NCBI RefSeq assembly: GCF_030167905.1
Contig: NZ_JARGNA010000002.1
Location: 248,001-312,000 of the forward strand
DNA: 64,000 nucleotides
Direction: 5' to 3'
Source of the DNA: Flavobacterium terrisoli
GTDB taxonomy: Bacteria; Bacteroidota; Bacteroidia; Flavobacteriales; Flavobacteriaceae
In this document: positions 34,800 through 42,816 of the stretch, piece by piece
Position numbering within the stretch: position 1 is the first letter of the stretch
Layout of the letters: each line of letters begins with the position of its first letter
The notes under the pieces: generated by a model
Told to the model about the DNA's origin: nothing
The model's database searches: none
What the model saw: only the letters and a program-made list of their open reading frames with translations
Program-made: the position numbers and the translations under genes

Positions 34800-34851
34800 A
34801 GGTTAAAAGTATTTGTGGTAATTAATTACGGGGCAGTATTTAATTTCAAAT

Positions 34852-34859
34852 CAAATGTA
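34852..34859 (-). promoter_or_regulatory. -7 promoter element of the 34799 lipoprotein gene
   Basis: Minus-strand TACATTTG, an exact TAnnTTTG match, 52 bases upstream of the start. A TTTG at 34877-34880 is at a 17-base spacing. Confidence 0.5.
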
Positions 34860-35000
34860 TAGAAGTGAATCTCTAGCAAAAAAATCTTTCGATATACTGT
34901 TAAAAAATCTGTTGTTCTGCGCTTTTTGAGCATTTAAACAGCAATAAATTAAGAACTAAGAGCAGAGATCTTCAAAATTTAACAAATCAACAATTAAAAT

Positions 35001-35022
35001 ATTTTCTATTTTTATAGAAAAT
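35001..35022 (+). promoter_or_regulatory. Perfect inverted repeat just before the 35030 gene
   Basis: ATTTTCTAT (35001-35009), loop TTTT, ATAGAAAAT (35014-35022), ending seven bases before the ATG. It could be a leader hairpin controlling translation or an operator; nothing else decides between them. Confidence 0.4.
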
Positions 35023-35029
35023 TTCTTAA

Positions 35030-36589
35030 ATGAAAACACAACTACTTTTACTATTACTGCCATTGAGCATTTTAGGGCAAACGAATACCTGGACTTTTCC
35101 AATCCCTGCTAATTCAATTCATTACTCTATGGGAAGTTCAGCCCCAATAGTCCAAACTCCTGACAATGGGTACATTCTAAATTATTCCTATTCTTATCCC
35201 AATTGGGATGCGTCACCTGGTTATCAATCAACGATTATTAAAACGGATGCTAATTTTGTCTCGCTCTGGAGCAAGAATTTATATGGTGGAAACGGAAAGA
35301 AAACCATTGTATTAAATGATGGCACTTCGCTTTTTTTTACTGACACAGGTTCTTTGCTAAAGCTTGATCCTAATGGACAAATCCTTTTTTCTATTGGCAA
35401 TTTCACCACTTATCCGGTTCGCTTAGCCATAAACGATGCTGAATTGATAGGCAATAACATCAAAGCAGTTGGTACCGTAAGTACCTACAATGGTTTTGGT
35501 TATGTCATATCTTCTACTCAGGTTATCATTGATTTCGACACCAATGGAAATGTACTGCAAACCTCTGTTTTAGAAGATGGCGGAGTCTCAGCATGGACAA
35601 CTCCTACAAATATTTCTAAAGACAATTCGGGGAATTATTACATAACGGGCTACGCCTATGCCGATGGAAATTATATTTGCAAAATCAACTCCGCCAATAT
35701 GGTCCTTTGGTCCAAAAGATTTAAACATATCAATAGCGGAAGCATTATAACCATTAACGATATCCTTCCTTTAGATACCGGTGATGTTTTACTGGCCGGT
35801 AACTTTTATAATTATTCTATCTCATTTGGCGGGCTTTATTTACACCGGTTATCATCCGCAGGTAATTCACTATCCGTCAAAACCACCAGTACTTATACCT
35901 CTGGTATTAACAATATTACACAACTTGCCGATGGCGATATTGTGGCAACAGGCTCAATGAGGGAAGATGACAATGCCTTCAATAAAACATTTAGCATGAG
36001 AATGAGCAGCAATGAAACCTTTTCATGGTTAAAACTTTATAATGATGGTTTTGGAATTAGCACTCCTTTCGTAAAAAGTGATAACAATTGGTATTACACC
36101 GCTTTCCACAATAACAATTTTGACAATAACAACCCCATTTTATTTAACACCGAAAACAACGGTACAACGACGTGTGCTAACGACAATATGAGTTTGACTT
36201 TTGACAATGTCACTTTGAATTTTAATTCGATTAACCTGACGATCACACCATCCTCTTCCTTATTGGAAACTCCGTCAACCTTAACTTTACCGGATACCGA
36301 ACCCCAAACTTATGTTGAGGGATGTATCCCAAGGCTTCTTGGCCTTAATGAGTTTGAAAATAAAAGTCATTTGATGGTATATCCCAATCCTTCAACAGGC
36401 TTAGTGAATATACAATCGGATTCGAGTATCACAGTAGTTATGGTTTACAATGCTTTAGGTCAAAAAGTAAATGAATACCATTGTAATTCATTAGAAACAA
36501 CAATTGATATCCAAAACCAAGGAATCTATTTCTTAACGATTGCCACGATCAACGGAATAGAAAAAACAAAAATCATCATTTCAAAATAA
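35030..36589 (+). CDS. Secreted beta-propeller-like protein with T9SS type A sorting domain
   Basis: 519 residues. Signal peptide 1-16 (LLLLLLPLSILGQ). The middle (about 30-400) has repeated strand patterns such as GNGKKTIVLNDGTSLFF, NYYITGYAYADGNYICKI and GDVLLAGNFYNYS, suggesting a beta-propeller of the kind found in Bacteroidota cargo proteins. The last ~75 residues are a type A sorting domain (LMVYPNPSTGLVNIQ, MVYNALGQKV, GIYFLTIATINGIEKTK). It is a predicted substrate of the Gld/T9SS machinery. No enzyme motif seen. Confidence 0.87.
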   Translation: MKTQLLLLLLPLSILGQTNTWTFPIPANSIHYSMGSSAPIVQTPDNGYILNYSYSYPNWDASPGYQSTIIKTDANFVSLWSKNLYGGNGKKTIVLNDGTSLFFTDTGSLLKLDPNGQILFSIGNFTTYPVRLAINDAELIGNNIKAVGTVSTYNGFGYVISSTQVIIDFDTNGNVLQTSVLEDGGVSAWTTPTNISKDNSGNYYITGYAYADGNYICKINSANMVLWSKRFKHINSGSIITINDILPLDTGDVLLAGNFYNYSISFGGLYLHRLSSAGNSLSVKTTSTYTSGINNITQLADGDIVATGSMREDDNAFNKTFSMRMSSNETFSWLKLYNDGFGISTPFVKSDNNWYYTAFHNNNFDNNNPILFNTENNGTTTCANDNMSLTFDNVTLNFNSINLTITPSSSLLETPSTLTLPDTEPQTYVEGCIPRLLGLNEFENKSHLMVYPNPSTGLVNIQSDSSITVVMVYNALGQKVNEYHCNSLETTIDIQNQGIYFLTIATINGIEKTKIIISK

Positions 36590-36605
36590 GAGACCAAACT
36601 CCAAT

Positions 36606-36637
36606 AAAAAACCCTTTCAATTGAAAGGGTTTTTATT
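36606..36637. terminator. Bidirectional terminator between the 35030 gene and alaS
   Basis: Palindrome AAACCCTTTCAA / TTGAAAGGGTTT centred at 36620 with A and T runs on each side. Confidence 0.85.
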
Positions 36638-36654
36638 TATTAACTAAGAACAGC

Positions 36655-39291
36655 TTATTTTATATAATCAACTGCTTTTTCCAAAGCTTCTTTGATTCCG
36701 GCTACATTCTTTCCTCCGGCTGTGGCAAAGAACGGTTGTCCGCCGCCGCCGCCTTGAATGTATTTCCCCAATTCACGGACTACTTGTCCGGCGTTTAGGT
36801 TTTTCTCAGTCACCAATTCTTTGGAAATATAGCAGGTCAGCATTGGTTTGTCATCCTCAGCAGTAGCCAAAACGAGGAATAAGTTCGTTCCTAAATTCCC
36901 CAATTCATAAGCCAAGTCTTTAGCACCTTCCGGATTCAAATCAACTTGAGTCGCTAAGAATTTTACGCCATTGATTTCCTGCAATTGAGCAGCCAATTCG
37001 CCTTTTAGGTTTTTGGCTTTTTCTTTCAACAGTTGTTCAATTTGCTTTTTAAGTTTGGCGTTTTCGTCTTGTAACGAAACCACAGCTTTGATTGTGTCCT
37101 GAGGGTTTTTCAAGGTTTCTTTAATCGATGCCAAAGCGTTTTCCTGTTGGTTAAAGAAATCTTTTACTGCATCACCGGTAATCGCTTCAACACGACGGAT
37201 TCCAGCCGCTACAGCGCCTTCAGACACCATTTTGAAATGCCAGATGTCGGCAGTATTTTTCACATGGATTCCACCACACAATTCTTTGCTGTCGCCAAAT
37301 TCAATCATGCGGACATTGTCGCCATATTTTTCCCCGAACAATGCCATCGCACCTTGTGCCATCGCCTGTTGGATTGGAATACTTCTGTGTTCTACCAATG
37401 GCAATTGCTCTTCTATTCTCGCATTGACAAAAGCTTCCACTTTCTGGATTTCCTCATCGGTTACTTTGCTGAAATGCGAAAAGTCAAAACGCAAATGATT
37501 TGGATTAACCAAAGATCCTTTTTGTTCCACATGCGTTCCCAAAATCGTTCTCAAACCCAAATGCATCAAGTGAGTTGCCGTATGATTTTTAGACGTTGCT
37601 GTTCTTAAATCGGTATTCACTTTGGCCACAAAAGCCGCAGTTACATTTTCAGGCAATTGTTTCGCAAAATGCAAAATCAGGTTATTTTCTTTCTTGGTGT
37701 CAATGATGTCAATGGTTTCATTAGCCGAAACTAAAGTTCCTTTGTCACCTACCTGTCCACCGCCTTCCGGATAGAATGGCGTATTGTCTAAAACGATTTG
37801 GTATAAAATACCATCTTTTTTACTGTCTACTTTACGAATACGGGTAATTTTAACTTCATTCTCCGTTTGGTCATATCCTACGAAAGTTTCCACATTCCCC
37901 GGAATTAAAACTTTCCAATCCTCGGTTGAAACTTCCGAAGCGGCACGCGAACGGTCTTTTTGTTTTTTCAATTCGGCATCAAATTCCGATTCGTTAAACG
38001 AATAGCCTTTTTCTTTTAAAATCAAAGCGGTCAAATCTTTCGGGAATCCGAAAGTATCATACAATTCAAATACTTTCTCGCCTTTTACTTCTTTTCCGGA
38101 AGTTTCGGCTACGACTTTATCCAACAATTGCAATCCTTGGTCTAACGTTCTCAGGAAAGACGCCTCTTCCTCGCGGATTACATTGGTCACCAATTGTTGT
38201 TGGGTTTTGATTTCAGGGAAGAATTCACCCATTTGGTCTGCCAAAACAGCAACCAATTTATTGATGAATGGTTCTTTGGTATTCAAAAACGTAAAACCAT
38301 AACGAATCGCACGACGCAAAATCCTGCGGATGACATAACCTGCACCGGTATTGGATGGCAATTGACCATCAGCAATAGCAAAAGCTACGGCACGAACGTG
38401 ATCCACAATTACGCGAATCGCGATATTGGTTTTGTTTTGTTCCTCGCTTATATTTTTTACTTCATTCGAAGTATATTTTAATCCTGTGATTTCTTCAATT
38501 TTGGCAATCAGTGGTGTGAACACATCGGTGTCGTAATTGGATGTTACCTTTTGCATCGCCATACACAAACGTTCAAATCCCATCCCGGTATCTACGTGTT
38601 GTGCCGGTAATTTTTCCAACGAACCATCAGCCTTACGGTTGAATTCCATGAATACGTTGTTCCAGATTTCCACTACCTGCGGATGATCGGCGTTGACCAA
38701 ACTTCTTCCCGATACCGCTGCTCTTTCGGCATCGGTTCTTAAATCGATATGGATTTCCGAACATGGCCCACACGGACCTTGGTCACCCATTTCCCAGAAG
38801 TTATCTTTTTTATTTCCAAGGATGATTCTGTCTTCGGGAACGTATTGTTTCCAAATATCCCAAGCTTCCTGATCGAATGGAACATTCTCCTCAGGATTGC
38901 CTTCAAACACGGAAACGTACAAACGATCTTTGTCCAATTTCAATACTTCGGTCAGGAATTCCCAAGCCCAGGCCAACGCTTCTTTTTTGAAGTAATCGCC
39001 AAAGGACCAGTTGCCCAACATTTCGAACATGGTATGGTGGTACGTATCAAAACCTACATCTTCCAAATCGTTGTGTTTTCCGGATACACGAAGACATTTT
39101 TGCGTGTCGGCGATACGTGGACTTTTGGGTGTCCCGTTTCCTAGAAAGTATTCCTTGAACTGCGCCATACCCGAGTTGTTGAACATCAGGGTTGGATCGT
39201 CTTTTAGGACGATTGGAGCTGAAGGCACAATTAAGTGGCCTTTGCTTTCAAAGAATTGTAAATACGCTTTTCGAATGTCTTGTGATTTCAT
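36655..39291 (-). CDS. alaS: Alanyl-tRNA synthetase
   Basis: Class II synthetase, 878 residues, full length. Start region [17 protein letters not shown] and [11 protein letters not shown] are typical, with the [16 protein letters not shown] segment of the catalytic domain. The editing domain has [12 protein letters not shown] and the Cys/His pair ELCGGIHV, which bind zinc. The C-terminal C-Ala domain has the [13 protein letters not shown] motif. Single-gene unit that ends at the shared terminator. Confidence 0.97.
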   Translation of the reverse strand: MKSQDIRKAYLQFFESKGHLIVPSAPIVLKDDPTLMFNNSGMAQFKEYFLGNGTPKSPRIADTQKCLRVSGKHNDLEDVGFDTYHHTMFEMLGNWSFGDYFKKEALAWAWEFLTEVLKLDKDRLYVSVFEGNPEENVPFDQEAWDIWKQYVPEDRIILGNKKDNFWEMGDQGPCGPCSEIHIDLRTDAERAAVSGRSLVNADHPQVVEIWNNVFMEFNRKADGSLEKLPAQHVDTGMGFERLCMAMQKVTSNYDTDVFTPLIAKIEEITGLKYTSNEVKNISEEQNKTNIAIRVIVDHVRAVAFAIADGQLPSNTGAGYVIRRILRRAIRYGFTFLNTKEPFINKLVAVLADQMGEFFPEIKTQQQLVTNVIREEEASFLRTLDQGLQLLDKVVAETSGKEVKGEKVFELYDTFGFPKDLTALILKEKGYSFNESEFDAELKKQKDRSRAASEVSTEDWKVLIPGNVETFVGYDQTENEVKITRIRKVDSKKDGILYQIVLDNTPFYPEGGGQVGDKGTLVSANETIDIIDTKKENNLILHFAKQLPENVTAAFVAKVNTDLRTATSKNHTATHLMHLGLRTILGTHVEQKGSLVNPNHLRFDFSHFSKVTDEEIQKVEAFVNARIEEQLPLVEHRSIPIQQAMAQGAMALFGEKYGDNVRMIEFGDSKELCGGIHVKNTADIWHFKMVSEGAVAAGIRRVEAITGDAVKDFFNQQENALASIKETLKNPQDTIKAVVSLQDENAKLKKQIEQLLKEKAKNLKGELAAQLQEINGVKFLATQVDLNPEGAKDLAYELGNLGTNLFLVLATAEDDKPMLTCYISKELVTEKNLNAGQVVRELGKYIQGGGGGQPFFATAGGKNVAGIKEALEKAVDYIK

Positions 39292-39311
39292 TTTTTGTGT
39301 TAATTCGGTTA

Positions 39312-39393
39312 ACTGGTGATTTGGTTATTTGTGATTTGGGTTGTCTGCGATTTGGTTTATTTTCAAATAACCGAATCCACAAATAACCAAATC
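39312..39393. repeat. Inverted-repeat cluster upstream of alaS
   Basis: GATTTGGTTATTTGTG (39318-39333) is exactly complementary to CACAAATAACCAAATC (39378-39393). A second, imperfect pair is nested inside (GATTTGGTTTATTT / AAATAACCGAATC). It would form a long hairpin in the alaS leader and could be a small mobile repeat or a regulatory structure. Confidence 0.6.
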
Positions 39394-39448
39394 CACTTTA
39401 TAATGTTTCGCTCATGAAATAAATTTACATTATGATTGAAACATTTGC

Positions 39449-39456
39449 TAAATTTG
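39449..39456 (+). promoter_or_regulatory. -7 promoter element of the M23 peptidase operon
   Basis: TAAATTTG, an exact TAnnTTTG match, 54 bases before the ATG at 39511. Confidence 0.5.
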
Positions 39457-39510
39457 TTCGTATAACCATTGTTTTCTTAAAACAAGCACAAAAATAGTAT
39501 AAAATAAAAG

Positions 39511-40491
39511 ATGGCGAAAAAAGTAAAGTATTATTTCGATACCGAAAGTTTGGCTTACCGAAAAATAAAGCCAAAACTATCCAAGAAACTGGGTTACATC
39601 GGGTTGTTTTTACTTGCATCAGGTTTATTTGGATTTTTGTGTTTTGTGGTTTTACTGAATAGTTCCTATTTAGAAACTCCCAAAGACAGATTACAGGCGC
39701 GCGAAATTGAAACAATGAAATTACGCTATTCCATTTTAAACAAAAAAATTGATCAGGTTGAGGAAGTTTTAGCTGATGTGGAAGACCGCGACAATAATAT
39801 TTACAGGGCTTATTTTAATACCTCGCCTATTCCGACAGAGCAAAGAAAAGCAGGTTTTGGCGGTGTTAACCGTTATAGAGAATTGGAAGGTTTTGACAAT
39901 TCGGAGTTGGTGATTAACACTTCCAAACGAGTAGATGTGATTTCCAAAGAATTGGCAATCCAATCCAAATCGTTGGATGAAATTTTGAAATTGGCCAAAG
40001 AGAAAAATAAATTGCTATCAGCAATTCCGGCGATACAACCCATAAAAAATGAACAAATGAAACGAATTGCTTCTGGTTTTGGTTACCGAAGCGATCCGTT
40101 TACCAAAGTGCGAAAAATGCACGAAGGCATGGATTTTACGGCTAAAACGGGAACACCCATTTATGCCACAGGCGATGGAATCGTTAAAAATGCTGACAAT
40201 TCAAAATCGGGTTATGGTAACCACATTGAAATTATGCATGGTTATGGCTATCTGACTTTGTATGGACATTTGAGCAAATACAAAGTAAGACGAGGACAAC
40301 GTGTAAAACGTGGTGATGTGATTGGGTATGTTGGCAGTACCGGCCGAAGTGAAGCGCCACATTTGCATTATGAAGTACACAAAGATGGCAAAGTCGTGAA
40401 TCCGATTAATTTTTATTACGGAAACATCTCGGCTGCGGAATATACCGTTATTTCGAAGTTAGCTAATCAGGAAAATCAATCATTGGATTAA
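39511..40491 (+). CDS. M23 family metallopeptidase with N-terminal membrane anchor
   Basis: 326 residues. A basic N-terminus, one transmembrane helix (about 29-50, IGLFLLASGLFGFLCFVVLL), a coiled coil (about 60-95 and 135-170), then a LytM/M23 domain. Zinc ligands are H204 and D208 in MHEGMDF and H286 in HLHYEVH, with H284 as the catalytic partner. All are present, so it is probably an active peptidoglycan endopeptidase held in the cytoplasmic membrane. First gene of a same-strand run with MerR (21-base gap), LemA and two TPM proteins. Confidence 0.93.
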   Translation: MAKKVKYYFDTESLAYRKIKPKLSKKLGYIGLFLLASGLFGFLCFVVLLNSSYLETPKDRLQAREIETMKLRYSILNKKIDQVEEVLADVEDRDNNIYRAYFNTSPIPTEQRKAGFGGVNRYRELEGFDNSELVINTSKRVDVISKELAIQSKSLDEILKLAKEKNKLLSAIPAIQPIKNEQMKRIASGFGYRSDPFTKVRKMHEGMDFTAKTGTPIYATGDGIVKNADNSKSGYGNHIEIMHGYGYLTLYGHLSKYKVRRGQRVKRGDVIGYVGSTGRSEAPHLHYEVHKDGKVVNPINFYYGNISAAEYTVISKLANQENQSLD

Positions 40492-40512
40492 TCCAACAAA
40501 AATACAGACACT

Positions 40513-40845
40513 ATGCATATAGAGTTAAAAGAAGGAAAGAGATATTACAGCATTGGCGAAGTGGCCAAAGCTTTTAATGTGAACGCTTCGTTGATTCGTT
40601 TTTGGGACAAGGAATTTGACATTCTGAAACCCAAGAAAAATGCGAAAGGCAATCGAATGTTCACGCCTGAAGATGTAAAAAACCTACAGCTGATTTATCA
40701 TTTGGTCAAAGAAAGAGGATTTACCCTCGATGGCGCGAAGACGCATTTGAAAGAAGGCCAAAAGAAAACGTTGGACAAGTTTGAAATCATCAGCAAACTG
40801 GAAACGGTAAAAGCACAATTGATGAATATCAAAAGCCAACTTTAG
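40513..40845 (+). CDS. MerR family transcriptional regulator
   Basis: 110 residues. The winged-helix DNA-binding domain is at the N-terminus: YYSIGEVAKAFNVNASLIRFW, then the wing NRMFTPEDVKNLQLI and a helix with ERGFTLDGAKTHL. A short coiled coil at the C-terminus (ISKLETVKAQLMNIKSQL) should form the dimer. No effector-binding domain or cysteine cluster, so no metal or drug sensing is evident. Its location between the M23 peptidase and lemA suggests it regulates this envelope operon. Confidence 0.9.
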   Translation: MHIELKEGKRYYSIGEVAKAFNVNASLIRFWDKEFDILKPKKNAKGNRMFTPEDVKNLQLIYHLVKERGFTLDGAKTHLKEGQKKTLDKFEIISKLETVKAQLMNIKSQL

Positions 40846-40906
40846 AAAACAAATTGTAACAATTGAAATAAATAAAAACTAATAACAAAAACTAAAAATA
40901 GAAAAC

Positions 40907-41494
40907 ATGGACATTAAAAGATTTTTACCTTGGATTATCGGAATTGGTTTAATTTTAATCATCGCTTTTTGGGTGGTTGGTGTAATGAACACCGGATTGC
41001 GAAAAGATCAGGCTGTCAATAAAGAATGGGGAAATGTAAATACGGCGTATCAAAGAAGAAATGATTTGATTGGTAATTTGGTAAATACGGTTAAAGGATA
41101 TGCAGAACACGAAAAAACAACATTAACTGCAGTTATTGAAGCCAGAGCTAAAGCTACTGCTGTTAGTATTGATCCTGCGAATGTCACTCCGGAGCAATTA
41201 GCGGCATTTAATCAAGCCCAAAGCGGAGTTTCATCATCATTATCAAGATTGTTAGTCTCAGTAGAGCAATATCCAAATTTAAAAGCCGATCAAAGCTTCT
41301 TAAAACTACAAGACGAATTGGCCAGCACAGAAAACCAAATTTTAACCGCCAGAACCCGTTTCAATGAAGCCGTTCAGGACTATAACGGTTATGTATTGGC
41401 AATGCCACAAAGCATGTTCTTAGGCAAATACAAAGAAAAACCATATTTCAAAGCCGTAGAAGGTGCTGACAAACCGGTAGAAGTAAAATTCTAA
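40907..41494 (+). CDS. lemA: LemA family protein
   Basis: 195 residues. One N-terminal transmembrane helix (about 7-26, LPWIIGIGLILIIAFWVVGV), then the LemA helical bundle with QAVNKEWGNVNTAYQRRNDL and NLVNTVKGYAEHE near the start and ENQILTARTRFNEAVQDYN near the end. LemA proteins are membrane-anchored with an unknown role. In many bacteria they occur next to TPM-domain proteins, exactly as here. Confidence 0.95.
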   Translation: MDIKRFLPWIIGIGLILIIAFWVVGVMNTGLRKDQAVNKEWGNVNTAYQRRNDLIGNLVNTVKGYAEHEKTTLTAVIEARAKATAVSIDPANVTPEQLAAFNQAQSGVSSSLSRLLVSVEQYPNLKADQSFLKLQDELASTENQILTARTRFNEAVQDYNGYVLAMPQSMFLGKYKEKPYFKAVEGADKPVEVKF

Positions 41495-41503
41495 TTGACT
41501 GCC

Positions 41504-41944
41504 ATGTCTAAAGTAGAAGATTTTTTAACCAAAGAAGAAGAGCTGGAAATTGTTGAAGCTATTCGCGTGGCCGAAAAAAATACTTCCGGTGAAATTAGAG
41601 TGCATATAGAAAAAACTACTTCCATCGATGCGTTCGATCGTGCGATGGAAGTTTTCCATTTATTGAAAATGGATGAAACCGAGTTGAAAAACGGTGTGTT
41701 GATTTACCTTGCCGTCAAGGACAAACATTTTGTGATTTGTGGCGATAAAGGCATTAATGATTTGGTTCCGAATGATTTTTGGGATTGCACCCGTGATGTG
41801 ATGGAAAAGAATTTCAAAGAACACAATTACAAACAAGGTCTTGTGGAAGGCATACTCAGAGCCGGAGAACAATTACAAAAATATTTTCCATATCAAGATG
41901 GTGACAGGGATGAATTATCTAACGAAATATCAAGAGGAGAATGA
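41504..41944 (+). CDS. TPM domain protein (cytoplasmic form)
   Basis: 146 residues from the ATG at 41504 (MSKVEDFLTKEEE); a TTG nine bases upstream directly follows the LemA stop and is a less likely start. TPM-fold segments: IRVAEKNTSGEIRVHIEKTT, NGVLIYLAVKDKHFVICGDKGI and LVEGILRAGEQL. It lacks a signal peptide and transmembrane segment, unlike the next gene. It overlaps the next gene by four bases (ATGA), which implies coupled translation. Confidence 0.9.
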   Translation: MSKVEDFLTKEEELEIVEAIRVAEKNTSGEIRVHIEKTTSIDAFDRAMEVFHLLKMDETELKNGVLIYLAVKDKHFVICGDKGINDLVPNDFWDCTRDVMEKNFKEHNYKQGLVEGILRAGEQLQKYFPYQDGDRDELSNEISRGE

Positions 41945-42741
41945 AATATAATATCACTATTCGCGTTTTCCTGAAACTCATCGTTTGTCTTTGTGTTACT
42001 CAGCTCAGTTTTGCCCAATACACAATTCCGGAAGTGCCTAAATTTCAAACTTCGGTCTATGATTATGCGAAAGTTTTGAGTCCGGAAGAAAAAACACAAC
42101 TGGAAGAAAAACTCGTTCGGTATTCCGACAGTACTTCAACCCAAATTGTAGTGATCACCATCGAAAGCCTTCAAGGTGAAGACATCGGAATCCTGACACC
42201 AAGATGGGGACAAGAATGGGGAATTGGCGGAAGTAAAGAAAATGACAATGGTGTGGTCATTCTTTTGGCGAAAGCCGAAAGAAAAATTTGGATTTCTCCG
42301 GGTTACGGATTGGAAGACAGATTAACCGCAGGAATCGGTGGAGAAATCACCCGAAATATTATCATTCCTGAGTTTAAAGCAGGAAGTTACTACCGAGGCT
42401 TAGACAAGGGTGCTGATGCGCTTTTTGATGTCTTTAAAGGCAAATACAAAGGCGAAAGAAAGAACAATAAAAAAAATGGAGGAATCCCGATTTTACCAAT
42501 CATCATCATAGTCTTTGTGATTATTTTCATCATTGCCAAAAACAAAAACAACGGCGGTAATTCCGGTGGTCGTGGCGGCGGACTTGACTTAGCGGATATT
42601 ATCATCCTGAGCAGTCTGGGTCGCGGTGGCGGTGGATTTGGTGGAGGTTCTTCCGGTGGAGGAAGTTTTGGCGGCGGCGGATTCGGTGGCGGATTTGGCG
42701 GTGGCGGATTTTCCGGCGGTGGTTCCGGTGGAAGTTGGTAG
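41941..42741 (+). CDS. TPM domain protein with transmembrane helix and Gly-rich tail (YgcG-like)
   Basis: 266 residues. Signal peptide (to about residue 25, TQLSFAQ), then the TPM domain (about 30-165: VYDYAKVLSPEEKTQLEEKL, TQIVVITIESLQG, GVVILLAKAERKIWISPGYG). A transmembrane helix (about 180-198, ILPIIIIVFVIIFIIA) and a low-complexity Gly/Ser/Phe tail ending GGGSGGSW follow. The domain order is that of YgcG/BA42-type proteins. Last gene of the operon with lemA. Confidence 0.92.
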   Translation: MKYNITIRVFLKLIVCLCVTQLSFAQYTIPEVPKFQTSVYDYAKVLSPEEKTQLEEKLVRYSDSTSTQIVVITIESLQGEDIGILTPRWGQEWGIGGSKENDNGVVILLAKAERKIWISPGYGLEDRLTAGIGGEITRNIIIPEFKAGSYYRGLDKGADALFDVFKGKYKGERKNNKKNGGIPILPIIIIVFVIIFIIAKNKNNGGNSGGRGGGLDLADIIILSSLGRGGGGFGGGSSGGGSFGGGGFGGGFGGGGFSGGGSGGSW

Positions 42742-42783
42742 TTCAGATTAAAGTCCGCAATAGCAGTCGACAGATTTATAAAG

Positions 42784-42816
42784 AAAAAGCCCGGTCAATT
42801 AACCGGGCTTTTTTTA
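42784..42816. terminator. Bidirectional terminator after the lemA/TPM operon
   Basis: AAAAAGCCCGGT / ACCGGGCTTTTT hairpin with A and T runs, between convergent genes. Confidence 0.9.

Noticed and set aside
41495..41504. TTG directly after the LemA stop as the start of the first TPM gene
   Set aside because: An ATG nine bases downstream gives the more usual start and loses no domain sequence.
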